From Nemertoderma westbladi (taxonomy: Eukaryota > Xenacoelomorpha > Nemertodermatida > Nemertodermatidae), in contig JAUCBJ010006983.1 in NCBI GenBank assembly GCA_032718475.1, positions 1 through 33,653 on the forward strand: a stretch of 33,653 nucleotides of DNA, written 5' to 3'. Positions 21,501 through 32,420 of this stretch are shown in pieces (within the stretch, counting starts at the first letter, position 1; the number at the start of each line of letters is the position of its first letter). The notes beneath the pieces were generated by a model that had not been told where the DNA came from, did no database searches, and was given only the letters and a program-made list of their open reading frames with translations. Made by a program: the position numbers and the translations under genes.

Positions 21501-22699
21501 TTCTACAACGAATTGGCAATTTAGACAGTTCTACAACGAATTGGTACTTTAGACAGTTCTCCAACGAATTGGCACTTTAGACAGTTCTACAACGAATTGG
21601 TACTTTAGACAATTCTACAACGAATTCTCACTTTAGACAGTTCTCCAACGAATTGGCACTTTAGACTGTTCTACAACGAATTGCCACTTTAGACAGTTCT
21701 ACAACGAATTGCCACTTTAGACAGTTCTTCAACGAATTGGCACTTTAGACAGTTCTACAACGAATTGGCACTTTAGACAGTTCTACAACGTATTGGCACT
21801 TTAGACAGTTCTACAACGAATTGGCACTTTAGACAGTTCTACAACGAATTGGTACTTTAGACAGTTCTACAACGAATTGGTACTTTAGACAGTTCTACAA
21901 CGAATTGGCACTTTAGACAGTTCTACAACGGATTGGAACTTTAGACAGTTCTACAACGAATTGGCACTTTAGACAGTTCTCCATCGAATTGGCACTTTAG
22001 ACAGTTCTCCAATTAATTGGCACTTTAGACAGTTCTCCAACGAATTGGCACTTTAGACAGTTCTACAACGAATTGGCACTTTAGACAGTTCTCCAACGAA
22101 TTGGCACTTTAGACAGTTCTACAACGAATTGGCACTTTAGACAGTTTTACAACGAATTGCCACTTTAGACAGTACTAAAACGTATTGGCACTTTAAAGAG
22201 TTTTACAACGGATTGGAACTTTAGACAGTTCTACAACGAATTGGCACTTTAGACAGTTCTACAACGAATTGGTACTTTAGACAATTCTACAACGAATTGC
22301 CACTTTAGACAGTTCTCCAACGAATTGGCACTTTAGACAGTTCTCCAACGAATTGGCACTTTAGACAGTTCTACAACGAATTGGCACTTTAGACAGTTCT
22401 ACAACGTATTGGCACTTTAGACAGTTCTCCAACGAATTGGCACTTTAGACAGTTCTACAACGAATTGGCACTTTAGACAGTTCTACAACGAATTGGCACT
22501 TTAGACAGTTCTACAACGTATTGGCACTTTAGACAGTTCTACAACGTATTGGCACTTTAGACAGTTCTACAACGTATTGGCACTTTAGACAGTTCTCCAA
22601 CGAATTGGCACTTTAGACAGTTCTACAACGAATTGGCACTTTAGACAGTTCTACAACGAATTGGCACTTTAGACAGTTCTACAACGTATTGGCACTTAT
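18523..22699 (+). repeat. 28-bp minisatellite block 2 (about 150 units)
   Basis: Same 28-bp unit as block 1. The first few units are the most divergent (AAAAGGCATTGG, CCGTTCACAACG), as at block 3. Two 27-bp units with a lost base (CCAACGATTGG) occur near 18740 and 18850. From about 21490 the sequence equals the end of block 1. Confidence 0.97.
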
Positions 22700-22769
22700 A
22701 TGTTTATTGGGAATATTTTCTTGACATATAAGTGGCATTACAGGGGCGGGGGAAAAGGGGGGGGGGGGG
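22693..22769 (+). other. Array-end hairpin followed by G-rich tract, spacer copy 2
   Basis: Arms at 22693-22703 and 22724-22734 are identical to those at 17533-17574. The G run has 13 bases (22757-22769), one fewer than copy 1. Confidence 0.85.
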
Positions 22770-23512
22770 AATGCAAGCGACGCACCCCGACTTCATAACT
22801 TTAAACTACCACTACATGAATATACTAACATGCAATTGGCTGAAATTTGGACAGAGAACGTGGGAAAGATGGTTCTTTCATATTATATCCCGATTTTTTT
22901 TTATAGCTGTATACATCATAGTTAACCCTGGTCCATTACAGGGGACACAAAAAACAATGAAAATCTATAATGATTATTCTTACTGATAGACGTACCTTAG
23001 ATACAATGGACAACAATAAATAATATATTAGCTTCTGCAGAATTTTACGCTCTTTCAAATGGTATATAAATATCAACATATTATTATCTGGTTCGTTAAC
23101 ATTATAAAATATAAACGCTTTTAACTTTATGTATTGAGTGTCTACACTGAAAAATCTTATGTTTTTTTTCGAATTTACGCAAATATTCTGAAACATTAAT
23201 ACAAGGTAGCGTTGCAAAAAAATTGAATTCTATAACACCGATAAATGCCGGTCATTTTAAGATATAAATTATTGGAAATGATCAAGGAAGTCAAAAGTTA
23301 CGGCGTGTCTAGTGTTTTTGTTTAGTTGTGGCCACTTTTATCTGTTTCTTTGTCGCATAAACAAAATGTATAACTTTAAATCTAACTTATAACTGTTCGC
23401 TGGTAGTTTTGCTGCAAGAAGGCCCTACCTATACTCAATCAATACTCTGTGCAAATCTGGTTCGCGTTTACTTGCTTATACTTTCATTACAAAATCGAAT
23501 TTTCTGCAAAAA
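22700..23512. other. Spacer between 28-bp blocks 2 and 3
   Basis: Near-identical duplicate of the spacer at 17540-18353. I saw only a substitution (CACTACATG) and one fewer G. No gene seen. Confidence 0.8.
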
Positions 23513-23585
23513 CGACCACGGCCGGAGTCGAACCGACAATCTTCTGATCCGAAGTCAGACGCCTTATCCATTAGGCCACGCGGCC
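23513..23585 (-). tRNA. tRNA-Arg (anticodon UCG), copy 3
   Basis: Identical 73-nt gene with the T5 terminator. It lies in the second unit of the 5.16-kb duplication, so its identity with copy 2 reflects recent duplication of the whole unit. Confidence 0.95.
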
Positions 23586-23681
23586 GTGAGGACCCGGTGT
23601 AAACTATTTTATCCTAAAGCGTCATATTCGCTTTTTTATTATGCTATTATATTCGCAATTATTCACTGTTAAATTTCGCAT

Positions 23682-26600
23682 CCGTTCTAAATAGTTCTAA
23701 AACGGATTGGAACTTTAGACAGTTCTAAAAGGCATTGGCACTTTAGACCGTTCACAACGAATTGCCACTTTAGACAGTTCTACAACGTATTGGCCCTTTA
23801 GACAGTTCTACAACGAATTGGCACTTTCGACAGTTCTACAACTTATTGGCACTTTAGACAGTTCTACAACGAATTGGCACTTTAGACAGTTCTCCAACGA
23901 TTGGCACTTTAGACAGTTCTACAACGAATTGGCACTTTAGACAGTTCTACAACGAATTGTCACTTTAGACAGTTCTGCAACGAATTGGCACTTTAGACAG
24001 TTCTCCAACGATTGGCACTTTAGACAGTTCTACAACGAATTGGCACTTTAGACAGTTCTACAACGAATTGCCACTTTAGACAGTTCTCCAACGAATTGGC
24101 ACTTTAGACAGTTCTCCAACGAATTGGCACTTTAGACAGTTCTACAACGAATTGGCACTTTAGACAGTTCTACAACGAATTGGCACTTTAGACAGTTCTA
24201 CAACGAATTGGTACTTTAGACAGTTCTACAACGAATTGGTACTTTAGACAGTTCTACAACGAATTGCCACTTTAGACAGTTCTCCAACGAATTGGCACTT
24301 TAGACAGTTCTACAACGTATTGGCACTTTAGACAGTTCTACAACGAATTGGCACTTTAGACAGTTCTACAACGAATTGGCACTTTAGACAGTTCTACAAC
24401 GAATTGGCACTTTAGACATTTCTACAACGAATTGGCACTTTAGACAGTTCTACAACTCATTGGCACTTTAGACAGTTCTCCATCGAATTGGCACTTTAGA
24501 CAGTTCTACAACGAATTGCCACTTTAGACTGTTCTACAACGGATTGGAACTTTAGACAGTTCTACAACGAATTGGCACTTTAGACAGTTCTACAACGAAT
24601 TGGCACTTTAGACAGTTCAACAACGGATTGGCCCTTTAGACAGTTCTACAACGAATTGCCACTTTAGACAGTTCTACAACGAATTGCCACTTTAGACAGT
24701 TCTACAACGAATTGGCACTTTAGACAGTTCTACAACGAATTGGCATTTTAGACAGTTCTACAACGAATTGGCACTTTAGACAGTTCTACAACTTATTGGT
24801 ACTTCAGACAGTTCTACAACGGATTGGCCCTTTAGACAGTTCTACAACGAATTGGCACTTTAGACAGTTCTCCAACGAATTGGCACTTTAGACAGTTCTA
24901 CAACGAATTGGCACTTTAGACAGTTCTACAACGAATTGGCACTTTAGACAGTTCTACAACGTATTGGCACTTTAGACAGTTCTCCAAGGAATTGGCACTT
25001 TAGACAGTTCTACAACTCATTGGCACTTTAGACAGTTCTACAACGTATTGGCACTTTAGACAGTTCTACAACGAATTGGCACTTTAGACAGTTCTACAAC
25101 GAATTGGCACTTTAGACAGTTCTACAACGTATTGGCACTTTAGACAGTTCTCCAAGGAATTGGCACTTTAGACAGTTCTACAACGGATTGGCCCTTTAGA
25201 CAGTTCTACAACGAATTGGCACTTTAGACAGTTCTCCAACGAATTGGCACTTTAGACAGTTCTACAACGAATTGGCACTTTAAACAGTTCTACAACGTAT
25301 TGGCACTATAGACAGTTCTCCAAGGAATTGGCACTTTAGACAGTTCTACAACGAATTGGCACTTTAGACAGTTCTACAACGAATTGGCACTTTTGACAGT
25401 TCTACAACGAATTGCCACTTTAGACTGTTCTACAATGGATTGGAACTTTAGACAGTTCTACAACAAATTGGTACTTTAGACAGTTCTCCAAGGAATTGGC
25501 ACTTTAGACAGTTCTACAACGAATTGGCACTTTATACAGTTCTACAACGATGTGCCACTTTAGACAGTTCTACAACAAATTGCCACTTTAGACAGTTCTA
25601 CAACGAATTGGCACTTTAGACAGTTCTACAACGAATTGGCACTTTAGACAGTTCTACAACGTATTGGCACTTTAGACAGTTCTACAACTTATTGGCACTT
25701 TAGACAGTTCTACAACGGATTGGCCCTTTAGACAGTTCTACAACGAATTGGCATTTTAGACAGTTCTCCAACGAATTGGCACTTTAGACAGTTCTACAAC
25801 GAATTGGCACTTTAGACAGTTCTACAACGAATTGGCACTTTAGACAGTTCTACAACGTATTGGCACTTTAGACAGTTCTACAACGTATTGGCACTTTAGA
25901 CAGTTCTACAACGGATTGGCCCTTTAGACAGTTCTACAACGAATTGGCACTTTAGACAGTTCTCCAACGAATTGGCACTTTAGACAGTTCTACAACGAAT
26001 TGGCACTTTAGACAGTTCTACAACGAATTGGCACTTTAGACAGTTCTACAACGTATTGGCACTTTAGACAGTTCTCCAAGGAATTGGCACTTTAGACAGT
26101 TCTACAACTCATTGGCACTTTAGACAGTTCTAAAACGTATTGGCACTTTAGACAGTTCTACAACGAATTGGCACTTTAGACAGTTCTACAACGTATTGGC
26201 ACTTTAGACAGTTCTACAACTTATTGGCACTTTAGACAGTTCTACAACGGATTGGCCCTTTAGACAGTTCTACAACGAATTGGCATTTTAGACAGTTCTC
26301 CAACGAATTGGCACTTTAGACAGTTCTACAACGAATTGGCACTTTAGACAGTTCTACAACGAATTGGCACTTTAGACAGTTCTACAACGTATTGGCACTT
26401 TAGACAGTTCTACAACGTATTGGCACTTTAGACAGTTCTACAACGGATTGGCCCTTTAGACAGTTCTACAACGAATTGGCACTTTAGACAGTTCTCCAAC
26501 GAATTGGCACTTTAGACAGTTCTACAACGAATTGGCACTTTAGACAGTTCTACAACGAATTGGCACTTTAGACAGTTCTACAACGTATTGGCACTTTAGA

Positions 26601-27120
26601 CAGTTCTCCAAGGAATTGGCACTTTAGACAGTTCTACAACTCATTGGCACTTTAGACAGTTCTAAAACGTATTGGCACTTTAGACAGTTCTACAACGAAT
26701 TGGCACTTTAGACAGTTCTACAACGAATTGGCACTTTAGACAGTTCTACAACGTATTGGCACTTTAGACAGTTCTCCAAGGAATTGGCACTTTAGACAGT
26801 TCTACAACTCATTGGCACTTTAGACAGTTCTAAAACGTATTGGCACTTTAGACAGTTCTACAACGAATTGGCACTTTAGACAGTTCTACAACGAATTGGC
26901 ACTTTAGACAGTTCTACAACGTATTGGCACTTTAGACAGTTCTCCAAGGAATTGGCACTTTAGACAGTTCTACAACGGATTGGCCCTTTAGACAGTTCTA
27001 CAACGAATTGGCACTTTAGACAGTTCTCCAACGAATTGGCACTTTAGACAGTTCTACAACAAATTGGCACTTTAGACAGTTCTAACCAGATTGTCACATT
27101 AGACAGTAGCAAAACGTATT
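23682..27120 (+). repeat. 28-bp minisatellite block 3 (about 120 units)
   Basis: Duplicate of block 2 with three units missing near 24480 and an added 532-bp block. Its last units (about 27085-27120) are degenerate (AACCAGATTGTCACATTAG, AGTAGCAAAACG). The array is interrupted at 27121 by the MITE-like element and resumes at 27627 for one to two degenerate units. Confidence 0.96.
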
Positions 27121-27121
27121 G

Positions 27122-27626
27122 GGGTCTAAATCACTAAAAGTGGCCAAACTTAAAATGGGATTTTCGTCAAAAAATGTTCCTTTCAAAACCTATAAACATA
27201 TATATCATTCGAAATCTCTTTTTAAAGAGAATTCGATGAGCACGGTGGGTAGCTATTAAAATTTACTCCACTAATTCTATTTGGGTTTTAAGTTAAGTCC
27301 CCCCTGTAATATTAGCTTCTGCAGAATTTTACGCTCTTTCAAATGGTATATAGATATCAACATATTATTATCTGGTTCGTTAACATTATAAAATATAAAC
27401 GCTTTTAACTTTATGTATTGAGTGTCTACACTGAAAAATCTTATGTTTTTTTCGAATTCGCGCAAATATTCTGAAATATTAATACAAGGTAGCGTTGCAA
27501 AAAAATAACACCGAAAAATGCCGGTCATTTTAAGATATAAATTATTGGAAATGATCAAGGAAGTCAAAAGTTATGGCGTGTCTAATGTTTTTGTTTAGTT
27601 TTGGCCATTTTTAGTGATTTTGACCC
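27122..27626. mobile_element. MITE-like element with about 28-bp terminal inverted repeats inside the satellite
   Basis: The left end GGGTCTAAATCACTAAAA continues through TGGCCAAAC. The right end is its inverse (GTTTTGGCC ... TTAGTGATTTTGACCC), differing at two positions and one length change over about 28 bp. The interrupted monomer ACGTATTG|...|ATTGGCACTTTAGG becomes a normal 28-bp-type monomer if the insert and one ATTG are removed, which indicates a 3-4 bp target-site duplication. At 505 bp with no coding capacity it fits a non-autonomous DNA transposon. Terminal GGGTC and a duplication this short do not identify the superfamily. The right two-thirds is also present, without the left end, in the spacers at about 17868, 23027 and 32868. 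Confidence 0.8.
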
Positions 27627-27768
27627 ATTGGCACTTTAGGCGGTTGTAAAACGGATTGGCAGATTTAGACAGACATTATCAATTTAAATAGTTAGTTGGG
27701 AAAACTGATTTATATAAACATTTAATATAATAATAATAATACAAAGTCGGTTTAAAACGTTCAAATGA

Positions 27769-27819
27769 GATCGAACTGGTGACCTCCAGGTCTAATCATT
27801 CCGATAGCGAATCAGATAC
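27769..27819 (-). pseudogene. Truncated tRNA-like pseudogene lacking the anticodon arm
   Basis: On the - strand it reads GATTCGCTATCGGAATG, GATTAGA, CCTGGAGGTCACC and then a box B-like AGTTCGATCTC. Compared with 11627-11703 it lacks about 15 bases that include the anticodon. It cannot make a tRNA. Confidence 0.55.
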
Positions 27820-27967
27820 AAAATGGAAATACTACCTGATGCTGGTACCGTGTATCATACCACATGTCAATACTAATCCTCTGCAGTCTTTTAATATACA
27901 CTACCCTTTCATTGTAGGACACGGCCCTAAGTACATTATGGTTGACAGTGGTATCACGTAGAATATC

Positions 27968-28012
27968 CAGATCGCTATCGTAATGATTAGATCGTCAGAC
28001 GTCCAACTCTGT
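27968..28012 (+). pseudogene. tRNA-like 5' half facing the opposite way
   Basis: The + strand reads ATCGCTATCGTAATGATTAG and then TCGTCAGACGTCCAAC, matching the D arm and anticodon region of the tRNA-like sequence at 11627-11703. Together with 27791-27819 it forms an inverted repeat of about 23 bp (one mismatch and one missing base) around about 150 bp of unique DNA. Confidence 0.5.
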
Positions 28013-28148
28013 ATCTGTCCGTAACCGTTCGCTGGTAGTTTTGCTGCAAGAAGGCCCTACCTATACTCAATCAATACTCTGTACAAATAAATCTGGTTCG
28101 CGTTTACTTGCTTATACTTTCATTACAAAATCGAACTTTCTGCAAAAA

Positions 28149-28221
28149 CGACCACGGCCGGAGTCGAACCGACAATCTTCTGATCCGAAGTCAGACGCCT
28201 TATCCATTAGGCCACGCGGCC
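28149..28221 (-). tRNA. tRNA-Arg (anticodon UCG), copy 4
   Basis: Identical 73-nt gene with the T5 terminator at 28144-28148. Its flanks match the other copies (TTCGCTGGTAG... on one side, GTAAACTATTTTATCC... on the other), while the sequence further out differs. The tRNA plus about 100-150 bp each side is therefore the conserved module. Confidence 0.95.
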
Positions 28222-28317
28222 GTGAGAACCCGGGGTAAACTATTTTATCCTAAAGCGTCATATTCGCTATTTTATTATGCTATTATATTCGCAATTATTC
28301 ACTGTTAAATTTCGCAT

Positions 28318-28991
28318 CCGTTCTAAATAGTTCTAAAAGGCATTGGCACTTTAGACAGTTCTACAACGAATTGGCACTTTAGACAGTTCGCAACGAATTG
28401 CCACTTTAGACAGTTCTACAACGTATGGCACTTTAGACAGTTCTACAACGAATTGGAACTTTAGACAGTTCTACAACGAATTGGCACTTTAGAAAGTTCT
28501 CCAACGAATTGGCCCTTTAGACAGTTCTACAACGAATTGGCACTTTCGACAGTTCTACAACTTATTGGCACTTTAGACAGTTCTACAACTCATTGGCACT
28601 TTAGACAGTTCTACAACGAATTGGCACTTTAGACAGTTCTACAACGGATTGGCCCTTTAGACAGTTCTCCATCGAATTGGAACTTTAGAAAGTTCTACAA
28701 CGAATTGGCACTTTAGAAAGTTCTCCAACGAATTGGCCCTTTAGACAGTTCTACAACGAATTGGCACTTTCGACAGTTCTACAACTTATTGGCACTTTAG
28801 ACAGTTCTACAACGAATTGCCACTTTAGACAGTTCTCCATCGAATTGGCACTTTAGACAGTTCTACAACGTATTGGCACTTTAGACAGTTCTACATCGAA
28901 TTGGCACTTTAGACAGTTCTACAACGGATTGGCCCTTTAGACAGTTCTCCATCGAATTGGAACTTTAGAAAGTTCTCCAACGAATTGGCCC
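28318..28991 (+). repeat. 28-bp minisatellite block 4 (about 24 units)
   Basis: Same unit family, more variable than blocks 1-3 (AGAAAGTTCTCC, CTTTCGACAG). It contains a repeated group of several units (compare about 28490-28560 with 28720-28790). It ends where the foldback element begins at TTAA. Confidence 0.95.
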
Positions 28992-28995
28992 TTAA

Positions 28996-30079
28996 CCCTA
29001 TTACCACTGGGGTGTTTTGACCATTAGCACCACTGGGGGGGGGGGGGCCGATTCGGCCCACCCACTATATTTTTGTAGTCGTCTAATGAAATCCTACAAA
29101 ATTTGGACTGTTGGTGAAACAACTATAGATGAACACTACCAAATCTTAAAAAGTTAAAATTTCATAAGCAGGGTCTCATAATTTTGATGAAAAATAAAAG
29201 TAGTCCCAGGACAAAATTACAAAATTTTTCGTTTTCTAAAAACTAATAGTGTGGCAGTGTTGGCTAGATTTAGTAGGTTTTTGAAGACGCTGAATCGAAT
29301 GTGATTATATTCCACTTTCAAAAATTGAAGTGGATGCAATTTTTCGTGCACCTAAGAAGTGGGCGTGGCACTTCAAATTTTGAAAAATTAGATATTCAGA
29401 AAATGCCCCTAATTTTTTTATTTCAACGCATCTTTATGGGTTTTCTGGGCCGCTGAATCGATTGAAAGTAATATAGAAGCCTGAAGACTGAGTGGTTCGC
29501 CATTTTTGGTGCACCAAAATTAGGGCGTGGCACTTCAAATTTTGAAAAATACGAGATTCGGAAAATAAACCAAAATTGAATTTTTAACGAATTTATATAG
29601 GTTTTCCAGACCGCTGAATCGATTTAAAGTAATATAGAAGCCTGGAGACTTAGAAGTTAGCCATTTTTTGAAATCAAAACTTTAGTGTTTTTTCCGAATA
29701 AAGAAATTTTGAAAATTTGAAGTGCCACGCCCTAATTTTGGTGCACCGAAAGTTACGTACACAAAGGATTTGAGGCTTCTATATTACTTTCAATCGATTC
29801 AGCGCTCCAGAAAACCTATAAAATTAATTTGAAATCAAAACTTTAGTGAATTTTCCGAATCTCGTATTTTTCAAAATTTGAAGTGCCACGCCCTAATTTT
29901 GGTGCACCAAAAATGGCGAACCACTAAGTCTTCAGGCTTCTATATTACAGTACTTTCAATCGATTCAGCGCTCCAGAAAACCTATAAAAATGCTTTGCAA
30001 ATCAAAACTTTAGTGTATTTTCCGAATCTCGTATTTTTCAGAATTTGAAGTGCCACGCCCTAATTTTCAGACAAGTTCC
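28996..30079. mobile_element. Foldback-type element made of inverted about 160-bp repeats, at a TTAA site
   Basis: It interrupts a 28-bp unit. The left boundary is TTAA (28992-28995), then CCCTATTACCACTGGGG, a run of 13 G (29035-29047) and unique AT-rich DNA. The body is a large imperfect palindrome: three direct units of about 160 bp in one orientation (GCTGAATCGA near 29291, 29452 and 29611), followed by three in the opposite orientation (GAAGTGCCACGCC near 29720, 29880 and 30048). The centre lies near 29680. The right junction is CTAAG before ACAGTTC, close to the TTAAGACAG variant found at 32482, so a TTAA duplication with one mutation is possible. TTAA followed by CCCT recalls piggyBac-type ends, but I see no matching inverted terminus on the right. 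No ORF. The structure resembles foldback elements whose arms are internally repetitive. Confidence 0.7.
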
Positions 30080-30392
30080 TAAGACAGTTCTACAACGAAT
30101 TGGCACTTTAGACATTTCTACAACGAATTGTCACTTTAGACAGTTCTGCAACGAATTAGCACTTTAGACAGTTCTACAACGAATTGGCACTTTAGACAGT
30201 TCTACAACGTATTGGCACTTTAGACAGTTGTACAACGAATTGGCACTTTAGACAGTTCTACAACGAATTGGCACTTTAGACAGTTCTACAACGTATTGGC
30301 ACTTTAGACAGTTCTCCAACGAATTGGCACTTTAGACAGTTCTACAACGAATTGGCACTTTAGACAGTTCTCCAACGAATTGGCACTTTAGA
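30080..30392 (+). repeat. 28-bp minisatellite block 5 (about 11 units)
   Basis: Ordinary 28-bp units between the foldback element and the second RTE copy. The array is cut at TGGCACTTTAGA (30381-30392) by the RTE insertion. Confidence 0.95.
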
Positions 30393-32378
30393 AACAGGAT
30401 TTACCCTCGAAACAGGAAAAGGGCCCCCTGGACTGACAACAAAATTCAAAAGTGCCGAAACGACCTTCATAAGGCGCAGAAAGAGTCCCGACTCAAACAG
30501 ACTTTAGCGGCCAAGAATGCAGTTAAGGCTGCATCTAGGTCCCTGAACAGGCAGTACTCTGTTAATCTACAGGAGCTAATAAACCAACAGGTTGATGCCA
30601 TCAATGATGCTGACGACAGCAGGCAATCATCCCAGGCATGGAAATCGATCAATCTGCTTACTGGGCGGAAAAGCCAACCAACCACCAAGGTTAAGGCTGA
30701 ATCACCAGCCGATCGCCTCAATGGTTGGAAAGCCCACTTTGAAAAGCTCCTCAATAATGACAGGGTATTGCCAGATAACTTTATAGAAGTAAAAGTGTCT
30801 GAGTCTGTACTCCCAGATATTCCCATTGGCGATATCTCCTTTGCAGAAGTGAAGGCTGCTGCAAAGAGCATTAAGACCAATCGTGCCAGTGGAGTAGATG
30901 GTGTTCCCCCTGAGGTCTTTAAAATACCTGAGTGTTTAAAGCTTATCTATCCCATCATAGTAGACATGTATCGAACAACAAGAGTCCCACAAGAAATGAA
31001 AACAAATAAGTTGGTGCCAGTTCCCAAGAAGGGCAACCTAACACTCTATGGTTCTTTTCGGGGAATCTCATTGATCTCGATTGCTGCAAAGCTATACAAT
31101 AGGATTCTATTAAATCGCATCAGGGATCCCATTGAGAGACTGCTCCGTGGAAATCAGAATGGGTTCCGTAAAGGTCGTGGGACCATGGAGCCCATTTTGG
31201 CACTTAGAAGGATAATTGAAGAATTATCAAAAAAGAAAGACAGGCATCTGGCTGTTATCTTTGTTGACTTCTTCAAGGCCTTTGATTCAGTCTCTCGCTC
31301 ACGTATGTTCAGCATACTTTCATTATATGGGATTCCTGATGAAATTATTGCAGCAATCAGATCAGTATAAGATGGTTCGACAACATTTGTGTCTACTGTT
31401 GACGGTGACACAGAACCATTTGAAGTGTTATGGGGCGTCCTCCAAGGAGACACACTTGCACCATTCTTGTTCATTATTGTGGTTGACTATGTTCTACGCA
31501 TGTCCTTAGATCATCATAATGATGATGGGGTGATGATAACTCCACCTACTGGCTCCAGAAGTCGAGGAATTCCTGCCAAGTACCTAACTGATCTAGACTT
31601 TGCTGATGACTTAGGAGTACTCTCAGAATCATTAGAGGGAGCCCAACGGCTCCTCAGCTCATTAGAACATGCTGCTTCTAGTGTTGGTCTTTTTATTAAC
31701 TCCAGAAAGACCAAAATTCTGACAGTTAACTTTGAAAGTCCTCAGCAAGTCTCTGATCGGATGAGCATAAGCTCAAAGGATGGTATGCTTGAGCATGTGG
31801 ACGACTTCTGTAACCTGGGATCATGGATCCGGAAGTCAGGTGAGGACCTTCGAATACGTAAGGGAAAGGCATGGGCAGCCTTGAATAGGCTTTCCAGGAT
31901 TTGGAAGTCACCGAGAATTAATCGGAAACTTAAGGTCCGATTATTTAGAGCAGCAGTAGTTCCAGTACTCCTCTACGGGAGTCCATGCTGGGCTCTAACT
32001 GCTGAGGACACCAAATCTCTGGATGGCACATTCACAAGAATGCTACGCCGGGTTCATTGTGTCAAGTACAATGCACACATCTCCAACCAGACATTATATA
32101 ACATTGGAGGTGTCTCATTGGTTCCCCCAAGCTTGACACTAGAACAAAATCGCCTCCGCTTTGCAGGACATTGCTTTCGCCGTGAGGACCAGCCAGTGCA
32201 TAATCTTGTACTTTGGCAGCCTCATGGAGTGAATAAGCATGGTGGACAGCCCATGACTTTCTTGAGACACATCTTAAAGGACACTGGCCTTAAAGATGCG
32301 GATGATCTAGCAAATCTCATGGGTGATAGGGAGTTGTGGCGGTGCAATTTTGTTGACAAGCCGGCACAGCATTCCTAA
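30393..32378 (+). pseudogene. RTE linker and reverse transcriptase, 5'-truncated with one nonsense codon
   Basis: Open from the truncation (YPRNRKRAPWTDNKIQ) through motif A (FVDFFKAFD) to IRSV. A TAA at 31368-31370 then replaces the Tyr codon found in the other copy (SVYDGSTT). Beyond it the same frame continues through GVLQGDTLAPFLF, FADD and the C-terminal region to a stop at 32378. It lacks the endonuclease domain. Unlike the copy at 2772-4258 it has no frameshift at the SGVDGVPPEV or LVPPSLTLEQ positions, so it shows the native reading there. Reverse-strand open frames in this region are shadows. Confidence 0.9.
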
Positions 32379-32420
32379 AAATGCAGCTGCAATGCAGCAT
32401 GCCGATCCTAGTAGTAGTAG
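30393..32420 (+). mobile_element. RTE-clade retrotransposon, 5'-truncated second copy, inserted in the satellite
   Basis: About 2.03 kb, closely similar to the 3' part of the element at 2724-6056 but in the opposite orientation. Clear similarity starts at TACCCTCGAAACAGG; the first 6-8 bases do not match and may be untemplated. It ends in CCGATCCTAGTAGTAGTAG. The satellite phase repeats across it: TGGCACTTTAGA lies at 30381-30392 and again at 32421-32432, a 12-bp target-site duplication that satellite periodicity alone would not place there. 5' truncation is usual for target-primed reverse transcription. Confidence 0.9.

Larger units (their letters stand above)
16330..26180 (+). repeat. About 5.16-kb tandem segmental duplication (array + spacer + tRNA-Arg + array)
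   Basis: Unit 1 runs from about 16330 to 21489 and unit 2 from about 21490 onward. Each contains the end of one 28-bp block, the hairpin/G-tract spacer, a tRNA-Arg gene and most of the next block. The offset is exactly 5160 until the G run, then 5159 (one G fewer). It falls to 5075 after unit 2 lacks three 28-bp units found at about 19316-19399 of unit 1. Unit 2 also has an internal 532-bp (19 x 28) duplication: TCTACAACTT occurs at 25681 and again at 26213. The spacers differ only by isolated substitutions such as CACAACATG versus CACTACATG. Confidence 0.9.
27627..28148. other. Spacer after the MITE, with degenerate satellite units and a divergent tRNA-like pair
   Basis: It starts with one to two decayed 28-bp units (ATTGGCACTTTAGGCGG, AAAACGGATTGGCAG). 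An AT-rich stretch with an ATA/AAT microsatellite follows near 27725-27745. A tRNA-like fragment lies on the - strand (27769-27819) and another on the + strand (27968-28012). The conserved tRNA-Arg flank begins at about 28027. The right spacer of the window (33188-33580) has the same order. No gene seen. Confidence 0.75.

Noticed and set aside
16330-26180. 28-bp satellite as a centromeric satellite
   Set aside because: The arrays are kilobases, interrupted by tRNA genes and mobile elements, and adjacent to a protein gene. Nothing in the sequence marks a centromere; a minisatellite locus is the simpler reading.
12185-30392. CRISPR array
   Set aside because: Repeats are directly adjacent with no unique spacers of constant length, no cas genes are present and the context is animal nuclear DNA with introns and retrotransposons.
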